This document shows, in pieces, positions 53,122-61,611 of a stretch of 64,000 nt of DNA. Source of the DNA: an uncultured Muribaculum sp. (GTDB taxonomy: Bacteria > Bacteroidota > Bacteroidia > Bacteroidales > Muribaculaceae). The stretch is taken from the NCBI GenBank assembly GCA_910578835.1, contig CAJTSK010000011.1, forward strand, positions 5,043 through 69,042. The letters are read 5' to 3'. The position numbers and the translations under genes are program-made. The number at the start of each line of letters is the position of its first letter. The first letter of the stretch is position 1. The notes under the pieces are model-generated. The model saw nothing but the letters and a program-made list of their open reading frames with translations, ran no database searches and was not told the DNA's origin.

Positions 53122-53157
53122 AAAAAAGCGGATGCATCCCGTTAGAAATGCATCCGC
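53122..53157 (-). terminator. Terminator of the gene at 53182
   Basis: GCGGATGCAT at 53128-53137 pairs with ATGCATCCGC at 53148-53157. On the minus strand a run of six T follows. Confidence 0.88.
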
Positions 53158-53181
53158 TGTGTTAATTGGGTTATTGCGAGT

Positions 53182-56100
53182 TTACTTAACCATGACACGC
53201 ACAGTGTGTGTGCCTGCCTTAACAATGTAGATTCCATTGCCGACACCTACCGATGTACGGTCTCCGCATATGCCGGAGGCGACAACTATACCGTCAATGC
53301 CGAAGATAGCATAGTCTTCTCCGTCAAATCCTGAAATCTCGATTTTGCCGTTGGTCGCATTTATCGAGCCGGTTACTTCTGTAACGTTGTCGATACCCGC
53401 ACTTTTGTCAACAGAATAGCTTGCCATTATGAGGTAGTGTTCCGATGATTTAAGGGTGCCGTCAATATACAGGTTCATCCATTGACGGTCAAGATACTTG
53501 GCGGGGATTGCCACGGTGACAAACTGCCAGCCGTTGCCGAGGGGCACGGTTGCAATCTTTTCCGGAGAGTCCATTCCGTAAGTGATGGCATATATGTCAA
53601 TCGGGTCGGCGCAATGATGTCCGGTCCATAATTCAAATGTAGCGTACGCCTCCGTAAGCGACTTGGTGGATACTTTAGGAAGACGCATGCGCACCTTTGC
53701 CGATGACTCATCGGTATATCCGATTATCGCATAGGTAGACTGATTGCCGGTAAAGTCGGGATTAACCAGTTCCGGCTGTCCCATTGACCAGGCTCCGTTT
53801 TGATATGCCGAAGTCGGTGCCGAAGCTGTCATCGGGCTGTATTTCGTAACAAGATTCTCAAATTCCTCGACAATGGGAAGTTGATAAGGTGTGCCTACGA
53901 TTTGCGTTACATAATATATTGCATGCGAAACGCCTGCGGCATTTTCTGCCACGACAGCGATGCGGCAGAACTGCTGCGGAGTGCCTTCCGGGCATACAAG
54001 TGTATATTCGGTCACATCGGGTTCTGTACGTATCGGGTCGTTGATAAATTCACCGTCAGCGTAAATTAGACCGATATTGTAGCGTATGCCGGTAGTGGCG
54101 AAATAACCTCCGTTAAGCGATTCCTTGGGCGGTTCCCAGGTAAGTCTGACGCTCATATTATCCTCGCTGATTTCACCGCGAAGATTTTCGACATAACTGA
54201 GCATGTCCATTCCGGTGAATATGGATACCTCGCTGCTGCGTCCTGTCGCGCCATTGATTTCAGCAACAACTGTGATATAGTTTTCACCCTGCGCGGTGGG
54301 CACTGTCATGGTGACAGACTCTCCGGGAGCACCTGCTGCCGATACTTTTTCAGCGCCTGTTGCGGTAACGGTTATTTTCGTACCTGCCTCAATGGCTGTC
54401 CCGCTGATATATTTTGTCGGCAAAGTCATGGTGATTGTCGCTGTAAGGTTGGCGTCGCTTGACGAGGCAATCTTGAGGTCACTGACAGCTTCAGGTGAAT
54501 TGATGCTGTATTCAGTCTCTGTGATGCGGATATTTTTTACGATAAGATTTTTCTGGTCCGGATCAGATACCCCATGAACAGCGATATAATATGTTCCGGC
54601 TTGCGGAATTGCGAAAATGCCTGAGTAATCAACCCATTCGTTGTAGTTCCTTGCACGCGTTTTTTCGATTACGGGAATAGTCATTGACTCCGGGTCAGGT
54701 GACGTGCCTGCCCACACCTCGAAATATTCACGGGTGCCGATTTGTCCTCCGCGTGCTGCTTCCAGTGACACAGAATATACCTTATCGGCATCGGGGAGCA
54801 TTGTTATAGGGAGTATCAACCAGTCATCGGGCTGTTCATAGCTCCATCCTGAGGCGAAGCAAAGATCACCCCACAGGTCGGAAAGAGACCATGTGCCGTA
54901 GTCGGGACTTCCATCGCGGTTGATGTAGGTACAAAGTTGTGCCTGATGTTCAGTGGGGATAATCTGTACAGGCAGAGATAAAGGATTCCCGAGAATAGCC
55001 TTTTCAGAAACACCTTCTGCCGAGGTCTTGCCGTTGCACACGGCTACAACTTTCGCTACGAATGCATCAAGTTCCTGAGTATTGTCGATAGTATATTCAT
55101 AGACTGCTGATTGGGTCTTGCCAAGCAGCCGGTCATTGAGATATACCTCATATTCGATAGCTGTAAGATCAAGATAGCCTTTGTGGGTGCCTTCGGTGAC
55201 GGCATCCCAACTTATATTGGTCTTGTTAATCACGACATTGGCGGGAGTGGCGGGGGTGTCGTTGCCGACATAGAGATGTGTCACGCAGGGCACACCTTTC
55301 TTTCCGCTTGCAGATGCCTCTATACGGAACGTGTAATAGGCATCGGTAAGACCCGTAACAGGTACTGCTATTTCGCTCCCTGCCATACCGTTGCCTTGCG
55401 CTGCTTGCTTGCCGTTGGTATAAAGCGTGTAGGAGAGCTCTCCCTCGATAGTCTCTCCGCCAAGGGTCTTTGACGGCAGGCGGAAACTTATTGTGCCCTC
55501 GTGGGCTGCATCCTTGAAGTCGGCTCCAAGATAAGTTGCTGCGGCAGGTGCCGCTTCATCAACTTCAAAGTCAGGCGAGGTGAAAAAGGTGAATTGGCGG
55601 TCGATGTCAAAAGTGTGAAGTTTTTCGATACGCTTTTCGTCAGGATAGATAGCGTAGAGCGTCGATGATGCCGCGTTGACGGCGGGATTCCATAGCAGGT
55701 AGCCGTCATACGGGCTGAACACCAATGCGCTTGGTGAATTGGCAATATTCTCCAACGGTAATTCACATAGCTCAGTGTAGGTGCCGTCGCGGTCGATTTT
55801 TACAAGCTTGCTCCATGTATTGACTCCATAAAAGCAATGGTCTACCGGATGCCAACAGAGTGAGTAACAGCGTTCGCCGGGACTCACTTCCGTTATCATC
55901 ACTGCTTCTTCGGGCTTGTCGGCAGGTGCCGACTTGAATATATAGCGGTTGTCGGAGTAGATGTCTCCAATCCTGCCGAAACCGTATATGCGGTCATCTT
56001 CAGGCACATATGCTGCCTTGTGAAAGTAGGGAAGTGTCTCGTAGAGTACATCAATCTGTCTCATTAGGGTCATTTTTCCGGTAATGAGGTCAAATTCTTG

Positions 56101-56529
56101 ATAAGCATAGTCGCCTACGAGATCTTCAGATCCTAAGGTGTACACACCAAGTCCGCACAGGCTTCCGTTGCGTATCCATCCGTTGGATAATATGGCACCT
56201 ATATTGGCATAGCTATAGTCCCATAAACGCGTCATGTCGCCGGTGGGCTCTATTTCATACAGACCGCCGGTGAATTCATCTAAGTCGGCGTAAGATTGAT
56301 ATCCGTAGATGGTGGAGCCGCTTGCTCCTACCTTGTTGATGGTATTGCGCGCCGGTTCTTCCGTAAAATCACGTACGGTATTTATTTTTGTCGAAAATGG
56401 CGATAGTGTAGCGCCCGACATTATTTTTCCTGACGATTCCTGAGGAAATGCCGTTATGCCGTCTTGTGCAAAAACAGTGCTTGCACACAGAAACGCAGGA
56501 CATAGGGATAGAAAAAGTCGTTTATTCAT
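53182..56529 (-). CDS. Large secreted fibronectin/jelly-roll protein with T9SS-like C-terminal domain
   Basis: The product has 1115 residues from the ATG at 56529. An earlier ATG at 56580 would place 17 polar residues before the signal peptide MNKRLFLSLCPAFLCASTVFAQ. The first 340 residues look like a WD/beta-propeller-like module (YGYQSYADLDEFTGGLYEI, RCYSLCWHPVDHCFYG). Fibronectin-III-like domains and two jelly-roll modules follow (LPVQIIPTEHQ and LPIVEEFENL). The end (GKIEISGFDGEDYAIFGIDG ... NGIYIVKAGTHTVRVMVK) has the shape of a Por/T9SS sorting domain. It would be a surface or secreted protein. It is tandem with a related gene just upstream. Confidence 0.75.
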   Translation of the reverse strand: MNKRLFLSLCPAFLCASTVFAQDGITAFPQESSGKIMSGATLSPFSTKINTVRDFTEEPARNTINKVGASGSTIYGYQSYADLDEFTGGLYEIEPTGDMTRLWDYSYANIGAILSNGWIRNGSLCGLGVYTLGSEDLVGDYAYQEFDLITGKMTLMRQIDVLYETLPYFHKAAYVPEDDRIYGFGRIGDIYSDNRYIFKSAPADKPEEAVMITEVSPGERCYSLCWHPVDHCFYGVNTWSKLVKIDRDGTYTELCELPLENIANSPSALVFSPYDGYLLWNPAVNAASSTLYAIYPDEKRIEKLHTFDIDRQFTFFTSPDFEVDEAAPAAATYLGADFKDAAHEGTISFRLPSKTLGGETIEGELSYTLYTNGKQAAQGNGMAGSEIAVPVTGLTDAYYTFRIEASASGKKGVPCVTHLYVGNDTPATPANVVINKTNISWDAVTEGTHKGYLDLTAIEYEVYLNDRLLGKTQSAVYEYTIDNTQELDAFVAKVVAVCNGKTSAEGVSEKAILGNPLSLPVQIIPTEHQAQLCTYINRDGSPDYGTWSLSDLWGDLCFASGWSYEQPDDWLILPITMLPDADKVYSVSLEAARGGQIGTREYFEVWAGTSPDPESMTIPVIEKTRARNYNEWVDYSGIFAIPQAGTYYIAVHGVSDPDQKNLIVKNIRITETEYSINSPEAVSDLKIASSSDANLTATITMTLPTKYISGTAIEAGTKITVTATGAEKVSAAGAPGESVTMTVPTAQGENYITVVAEINGATGRSSEVSIFTGMDMLSYVENLRGEISEDNMSVRLTWEPPKESLNGGYFATTGIRYNIGLIYADGEFINDPIRTEPDVTEYTLVCPEGTPQQFCRIAVVAENAAGVSHAIYYVTQIVGTPYQLPIVEEFENLVTKYSPMTASAPTSAYQNGAWSMGQPELVNPDFTGNQSTYAIIGYTDESSAKVRMRLPKVSTKSLTEAYATFELWTGHHCADPIDIYAITYGMDSPEKIATVPLGNGWQFVTVAIPAKYLDRQWMNLYIDGTLKSSEHYLIMASYSVDKSAGIDNVTEVTGSINATNGKIEISGFDGEDYAIFGIDGIVVASGICGDRTSVGVGNGIYIVKAGTHTVRVMVK

Positions 56530-56544
56530 AATGATAATAGAAGA

Positions 56545-56578
56545 GACCGGAGCAGGGCATGACTGTCTTGCTCCGGTC
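56545..56578 (-). terminator. Inverted repeat between the two secreted-protein genes
   Basis: GACCGGAGCA at 56545-56554 pairs with TGCTCCGGTC at 56569-56578. It lies just after the stop of the upstream gene. The T run on the minus strand is weak. Confidence 0.55.
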
Positions 56579-56586
56579 ATTGTGTT

Positions 56587-58605
56587 TTAGCGGTTCCTGT
56601 ATATTTCTTTCTCTGCTTTCTGCTCTCCTGAGGAGAAGGTTGTGCGTTTGATGAGCAACATGCCCTCAGCCGGAGCGATGACCTTTTTGCCGTTTACGTC
56701 AAAATACTCGACAGATGCCGCGCCCTCTGCTGTTACAGACATTATGCCTGAAAGCTTGCTGCTGAACTTGATTTCTTCAGAGGCAACCGAGGGGATTTCG
56801 CCATAGTGGGCAAGGATGGTTACATTGTAGTCCATGTCAGGCTCGGGAACGATTTCAAATTTGGGTTCTGTGACTTTCACGGCTTCTTTACCGTTGACGG
56901 TCACGTCATATGAATCGGCTGTGACGGTGCTGTTGGATGGGGCTTCCCATGTAATGGTGATGCCTGTTTCCTCATTTTGGACAGTCACGTTGTCAACCGG
57001 AGGATAATCGTCAAGATATATGCCATCGATGTACACGTTGGTAACATTAATCTCTTTCTCAGGATTGTCATTTTCAGGGACGTAAGCATGAAATACGAGG
57101 TTAATTTCTTTCCCGGCAGCTTCGGAAAGCGGTAGGGTTTTCTTTACCCATGTTGCATCGTTTTCAAGAGTCGAGTTTTCATTGATGCCGAGGTCGGCAA
57201 GCTCGTTTTCTGTTTCTCCGTCACGATAGCTTACTGCAAGCCGGTTGTCCACATCGGCAATTGCTGCATAATGGAATATGAGCACCGGACATTTTGCTTC
57301 AGAGAGGTTGATTTTTGACGAGATGAGATTGTCGTAGTCACCGGGATCGCTATAGCTGTGGCCGCAATAGGCATAGCCCTCTTCTTTATCGGCGTCGCCG
57401 TCCAAGCCGGTGAAATCCGACAGGCTCCAGGTGCTTGACTGGTATGCCCAGTTTGTACCGCCGTAGTCAGATGAAGTCTCGCTTGTCCAGAGATTTTCAG
57501 GTAAATATGTCGTGTACCAGTCACCTTCAATAACATTGTTGAAATTTTCCACAAACGGGAGCTTGATTGCCGGACCTACTACGATTGACTGGCGATAAGA
57601 TACATATCCTCCCTCGCCTTGCTGATTGCTTGCAGTCACGGTATAAGATACTTCGGTGGGTGCCGTGATGTCGGCGCAGTCGTCGATATAGCTGCATTCG
57701 GTAAGCTCTGTGGCGATAGTCTTACGCTCGGCTGCGGTGATACGTTCGACTTTATAGCGGGTATCTGACGGATTGAAAAATCCGCCGTGAAGACTCTCTT
57801 CCGGGGCGGTCCATGTCAGTTCCACTCCTGAGCCGGTTGAGGTGACTGCGAGATTTCCGGGCTGGGCAGGCACATCTTTGCCTACAAAGACACTGACCGA
57901 AGTGTAGTCGCTTGTGCCGTATTCGGTAGAAGCATACAGGCGTAATGAATACTCCTTGCCTGATTCAAGGTCAATGGTGAAAGTATATTCCTTTCCGGCT
58001 TCGGGATTTTCGATTTTCTTCAATTCCGCCTCGTTTCCGTAGCTGATATAGTCCTTTACGATAAGAGATGTAAGCGGTACCGACAGCTCCGACTCTGAAG
58101 AAGATTCAGTGGAGGGGGCTTTTACGGTCAGTGTGACAGGCGGATTGCCTTGAGCGTCGGTAGTACACGATATCACTTCGGGTTTAGCCGGCTTGATACC
58201 GGTGAAGATATATAAATTCTTTCCGTAGCTGTTTTTGCCGTCGGCATTGTATGCTACAGCCTTGTAAGTGTAGTCATATCCTGTCAGAAACTCATCGTCA
58301 GTGCCGGTAAGCACAGCCCCCGGAGCAGGATTTTCAAATGTTTTTACAGGTTCGTCAGATTCTCCGGCATAATAGCTTGAGCGTGTTACCTCTATTTTGG
58401 CGATTTCAGTGAGCGGTTGAGGATTGTCCCAGCTTTGGGTCATTGTGGGGGCGGTAATCTCAAATGAAATGACCGGTTTTCCCTCAACAAGCTCAAATTT
58501 GCCGGTGAACGACGTCGGTTCTCCGGGTACGGGCAATTCTTCTTGGGCGATGGCAATCTGGAAACAACTTGCCAAGGCTACGGTAGATAGTAAAAGTTTG
58601 TTCAT
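56587..58605 (-). CDS. Secreted fibronectin/jelly-roll protein with T9SS-like C-terminal domain
   Basis: The product has 672 residues with a signal peptide ending at IAIAQ. Beta-sandwich and fibronectin-III-like domains fill about 25-340 (VELTWTAPEESLHGGFFNP). A jelly-roll (choice-of-anchor J) module runs from about 345 (KLPFVENFNNVIEGDW) to 530, then another fibronectin domain. The C-terminal 70 residues (SVEYFDVNGKKVIAPAEGMLLIKR) resemble a T9SS type A sorting domain. The LHGGFF and LPxVExF segments are shared with the larger tandem neighbour, so the two are paralogues. The -7 box TATATTTG lies upstream at 58637-58644. Confidence 0.75.
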   Translation of the reverse strand: MNKLLLSTVALASCFQIAIAQEELPVPGEPTSFTGKFELVEGKPVISFEITAPTMTQSWDNPQPLTEIAKIEVTRSSYYAGESDEPVKTFENPAPGAVLTGTDDEFLTGYDYTYKAVAYNADGKNSYGKNLYIFTGIKPAKPEVISCTTDAQGNPPVTLTVKAPSTESSSESELSVPLTSLIVKDYISYGNEAELKKIENPEAGKEYTFTIDLESGKEYSLRLYASTEYGTSDYTSVSVFVGKDVPAQPGNLAVTSTGSGVELTWTAPEESLHGGFFNPSDTRYKVERITAAERKTIATELTECSYIDDCADITAPTEVSYTVTASNQQGEGGYVSYRQSIVVGPAIKLPFVENFNNVIEGDWYTTYLPENLWTSETSSDYGGTNWAYQSSTWSLSDFTGLDGDADKEEGYAYCGHSYSDPGDYDNLISSKINLSEAKCPVLIFHYAAIADVDNRLAVSYRDGETENELADLGINENSTLENDATWVKKTLPLSEAAGKEINLVFHAYVPENDNPEKEINVTNVYIDGIYLDDYPPVDNVTVQNEETGITITWEAPSNSTVTADSYDVTVNGKEAVKVTEPKFEIVPEPDMDYNVTILAHYGEIPSVASEEIKFSSKLSGIMSVTAEGAASVEYFDVNGKKVIAPAEGMLLIKRTTFSSGEQKAEKEIYRNR

Positions 58606-58636
58606 AGAAAATTACTTAATAATGAATGTTTGAGTG

Positions 58637-58644
58637 CAAATATA
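58637..58644 (-). promoter_or_regulatory. -7 box of the secreted-protein pair
   Basis: Minus-strand TATATTTG lies 31 bases before the start at 58605. No matching TTTG was found at 19-21 bases upstream. Confidence 0.55.
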
Positions 58645-58760
58645 ACGATAAAAATGTATTTTGAAATCTTTTTGGCTGTAAAATATCGATTTTGGTGACA
58701 AAAAGATTGTTTTTTGTTGTTTTGATGTGCCAAAACGGGATGTGTAAGTTGCGGTTTGAT

Positions 58761-58795
58761 AAAAAAGCAGGGCATCCTCCAAGAGAATGCCCTGC
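58761..58795 (-). terminator. Terminator of pnp
   Basis: A 13-base stem with one mismatch (58767-58779 with 58783-58795) is followed by six T on the minus strand, 20 bases after the pnp stop. Confidence 0.88.
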
Positions 58796-58815
58796 ACGAT
58801 TTTTATGGCAAATGA

Positions 58816-61083
58816 TTATTCTTCATTGCGGTCACGACGCGGTCCACGGTCGTTGCGGGGTCCGCGGTCATTGCGCTGGTTGCGGTCGCCGCCTTCACGA
58901 CGGGGTCCGCGGTCGTTGCGAGGTCCACGGTCACCACGGGGTGCACGCTGCGGCTCTACCCAGCCTTCGGGCTTGGGAAGAAGGGCACGCATTGACAGGC
59001 GGTACTTGCCGGTCTTCTTATCAATCTCGATAAGCTTCACCTCTACGGTGTCGCCTTCTTTAAGACCGGAAGCTTCCATGTTTTCGAGACGGTCCCAGCT
59101 GATTTCAGAGATGTGGAGAAGTCCGTCGCGGTTAGGCATGAATTCAACAAATGCACCGAAGTCAAGGATAGAGCGCACCTTACCGGTGTAGACCTTGCCC
59201 TCTTCAGGCAGCTCTACGATAGCGTTGATCATCTCTACAGCCTTGTCCATCGAAGTCTTGTTGGTAGCTGCAATTTCGATATAGCCTTCGTTGTCGATTT
59301 CGTCGATTGACACAGTTGCGCCGCTCGCCTCCTGGATACCCTGGATAATCTTTCCGCCCGGGCCTATCACGGCACCGATAAGATCCTTCGGTATGGTCAT
59401 GGTGACGATACGCGGTACGTGAGGCTTGTAGTCTTCGCGCGGTGCGGGTATTGCCTCCTCGATTTTGTCAAGGATATGCATTCTGCCTTCGCGAGCCTGA
59501 AGAAGAGCCTTTTCAAGGATTTCGTAAGAAAGACCGTCCACCTTTATATCCATCTGGGTAGCGGTGATACCGTCGCGTGTTCCGGTTACCTTGAAGTCCA
59601 TGTCGCCGAGGTGGTCCTCGTCACCGAGGATGTCGGAAAGCACTGCATACTTCACGCCGTCGGTGTCGGTGATAAGACCCATTGCGATACCGCTGACGGG
59701 CTTCTTCATCTTTACACCTGCGTCAAGAAGAGCGAGTGTGCCGGCACATACGGTAGCCATCGACGATGAGCCGTTAGACTCAAGGATGTCGCTGACGATA
59801 CGGCATACATAGGGGAATCCGTCGGGGAACATGCTCTTGAGGGCACGGTGAGCAAGGTTACCGTGACCTACCTCGCGGCGACCTACGCCACGCTGGGGCT
59901 TAGCCTCGCCGGTTGAGAAGGGGGGGAAGTTGTAGTGGAGGAGGAAGCGCTCCTTGCCCTGGTTAAGCACATCGTCGAGTATCTTCTCGTCGAGCTTGGT
60001 ACCGAGGGTTACGGTAGCAAGAGCCTGTGTCTCGCCACGGGTGAACACGGCTGATCCGTGAGGTCCCGGCACATAGTCGGTCTCAATCCAGATGGGGCGG
60101 ATGTCGGTGGTCTTGCGACCGTCGAGGCGGATACCCTCATCGAGGATGCAACGGCGCACAGCCTCACGCTCTACATCGTGGTAGTAGCGCTTCACCAGGG
60201 GAGCCTTTTCTTCACGCTCCTCTTCGGGAAGTGATTCGATATATTCATCGCAGATGGCATCAAATGAGTCCTGACGCCAGTGCTTGTCGGCACAGCCTGC
60301 CTTGGCGATTGCATATGCCTTGTCATAGCATTTGTCATGCACATCCTTGCGGAGGTCTTCATCGTTGACCTCGTGGCAGTATTCGCGCTTAACAGTGGCA
60401 CCTGCCTCTTCAGCAAGCTCCATCTGAGCCTTACACTGCACCTTGATGGCATCGTGGGCTGCCTTGAGCGCGGCAAGAAGGTCGGCTTCCGACACCTCGC
60501 TCATTTCGCCTTCCACCATCATGATATTGTCGTAGGTAGCACCTACCATAAGTTCCATATCGGCGCTCTTAAGCTGCTCGAAAGTAGGGTCGATGACAAA
60601 CTCACCGTTGACACGGGCTACACGCACCTCAGAGATAGGTCCGTTAAATGGAATGTCGCTCACTGCAAGCGCGGCTGATGCTGCAAGACCGGCGAGAGCG
60701 TCGGGCATGTCCTCGCCATCGGCTGAGAACATGATGATGTTTACAAATGTGTCGGCGTGATAATTGTCAGGGAAAAGAGGGCGCAATACACGGTCTACAA
60801 GACGTGCGGTGAGGATTTCATAATCCGAGGCGCGGCCCTCGCGCTTCAAAAAGCCGCCGGGAAAACGGCCGTTAGATGAAAACTTCTCTTTGTATTCTAC
60901 CTGCAGGGGCATAAAGTCAACCCCTTCGCCAGCCTCCTTGGCTGACACTACTGTCGCAAGGAGCATTGTGTTGCCCATGCGCAGTTCTACCGCTCCATCG
61001 GCCTGCTTGGCGAGCTTGCCCGTCTCAAGTGTGATGGTACGTCCATCACCGAGCTCGATGGTTTTTTTAATAGGTTTTGCCAT
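58816..61083 (-). CDS. pnp: Polyribonucleotide nucleotidyltransferase with an Arg/Gly/Asp-rich tail
   Basis: The product has 755 residues. Two RNase PH-like cores are present, the first with [19 protein letters not shown] and the second with [23 protein letters not shown] domain follows ([21 protein letters not shown], near 580) and an S1 domain ([27 protein letters not shown], near 645). After the S1 domain, the last 43 residues consist of imperfect DRGPRND-type repeats, likely disordered and RNA-binding. The enzyme degrades RNA 3' to 5' with phosphate. A -7 box, TATCTTTG, lies on the minus strand at 61126-61133. Confidence 0.95.
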   Translation of the reverse strand: MAKPIKKTIELGDGRTITLETGKLAKQADGAVELRMGNTMLLATVVSAKEAGEGVDFMPLQVEYKEKFSSNGRFPGGFLKREGRASDYEILTARLVDRVLRPLFPDNYHADTFVNIIMFSADGEDMPDALAGLAASAALAVSDIPFNGPISEVRVARVNGEFVIDPTFEQLKSADMELMVGATYDNIMMVEGEMSEVSEADLLAALKAAHDAIKVQCKAQMELAEEAGATVKREYCHEVNDEDLRKDVHDKCYDKAYAIAKAGCADKHWRQDSFDAICDEYIESLPEEEREEKAPLVKRYYHDVEREAVRRCILDEGIRLDGRKTTDIRPIWIETDYVPGPHGSAVFTRGETQALATVTLGTKLDEKILDDVLNQGKERFLLHYNFPPFSTGEAKPQRGVGRREVGHGNLAHRALKSMFPDGFPYVCRIVSDILESNGSSSMATVCAGTLALLDAGVKMKKPVSGIAMGLITDTDGVKYAVLSDILGDEDHLGDMDFKVTGTRDGITATQMDIKVDGLSYEILEKALLQAREGRMHILDKIEEAIPAPREDYKPHVPRIVTMTIPKDLIGAVIGPGGKIIQGIQEASGATVSIDEIDNEGYIEIAATNKTSMDKAVEMINAIVELPEEGKVYTGKVRSILDFGAFVEFMPNRDGLLHISEISWDRLENMEASGLKEGDTVEVKLIEIDKKTGKYRLSMRALLPKPEGWVEPQRAPRGDRGPRNDRGPRREGGDRNQRNDRGPRNDRGPRRDRNEE

Positions 61084-61125
61084 AAAAAGTGTTAGTCAGT
61101 TATTTTTCTTGTACAAAAAATCGCA

Positions 61126-61133
61126 CAAAGATA
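61126..61133 (-). promoter_or_regulatory. -7 box of pnp
   Basis: Minus-strand TATCTTTG lies 42 bases before the start codon. No clear -33 element is seen. Confidence 0.5.
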
Positions 61134-61217
61134 TGTAATCTTGTGCATATTTCCTATAAATATAGGTATTACTTCTCGATTTTTATCCAATATTTTCAAC
61201 GTTTTCAATATTTTCAT

Positions 61218-61421
61218 TTAAAAAGAGTCGGTGAGATGCTTCAGTATGCTCTCTCCATCTGAATATGGATAGGGAAGAAATACCATAGCAATTATGATTG
61301 CAATCAGTATGAACGCCATCACGGCGACCCCTGCGCGCAGCGGTGTTGACGGTATTTCACTCAGCAGATGCCTGATTTTCTCCGACCGTAAGGCAATATG
61401 CTCATCATTAGTCTCTTTCAT
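61218..61421 (-). CDS. Small one-pass membrane protein resembling an HlyD-family N-terminus
   Basis: The product has 67 residues from the ATG at 61421; the frame reaches only four codons further to a TTG. A cytoplasmic part has IALRSEKIRHLLSEIPSTPLRAG, one helix follows (about 36-52) and then PYPYSDGE. This order (LRSEEV-like motif, helix, aromatic-P-Y-x-D) recalls the start of Bacteroidetes HlyD-type adaptor proteins, but the adaptor body is absent. It could be a stub of such a gene or a separate small protein. It lies between the barrel receptor gene and pnp, on the same strand. Confidence 0.5.
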   Translation of the reverse strand: MKETNDEHIALRSEKIRHLLSEIPSTPLRAGVAVMAFILIAIIIAMVFLPYPYSDGESILKHLTDSF

Positions 61422-61498
61422 GCTATTTCCCAAGTTCGAGCTGATTTTTTACAAGATTATAATAGCGTGAACAGAAAATAGACTGGTGGATGATAGAT

Positions 61499-61541
61499 GA
61501 AGATGTGTCAAAATGCCGGTAGCTTATTTTGACACATCTTC
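61499..61541. repeat. Perfect 16-base inverted repeat after the barrel receptor gene
   Basis: 61499-61514 pairs with 61526-61541 around an 11-base loop. There is no T run on the minus strand, so its role as terminator of the upstream gene is uncertain. Confidence 0.6.
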
Positions 61542-61611
61542 ATAAGGTCAAGCAAACAAGCTGATTGTAATTTTCATTATTAAGTGATTGATTGTCTATG
61601 TATCTCCGTGG

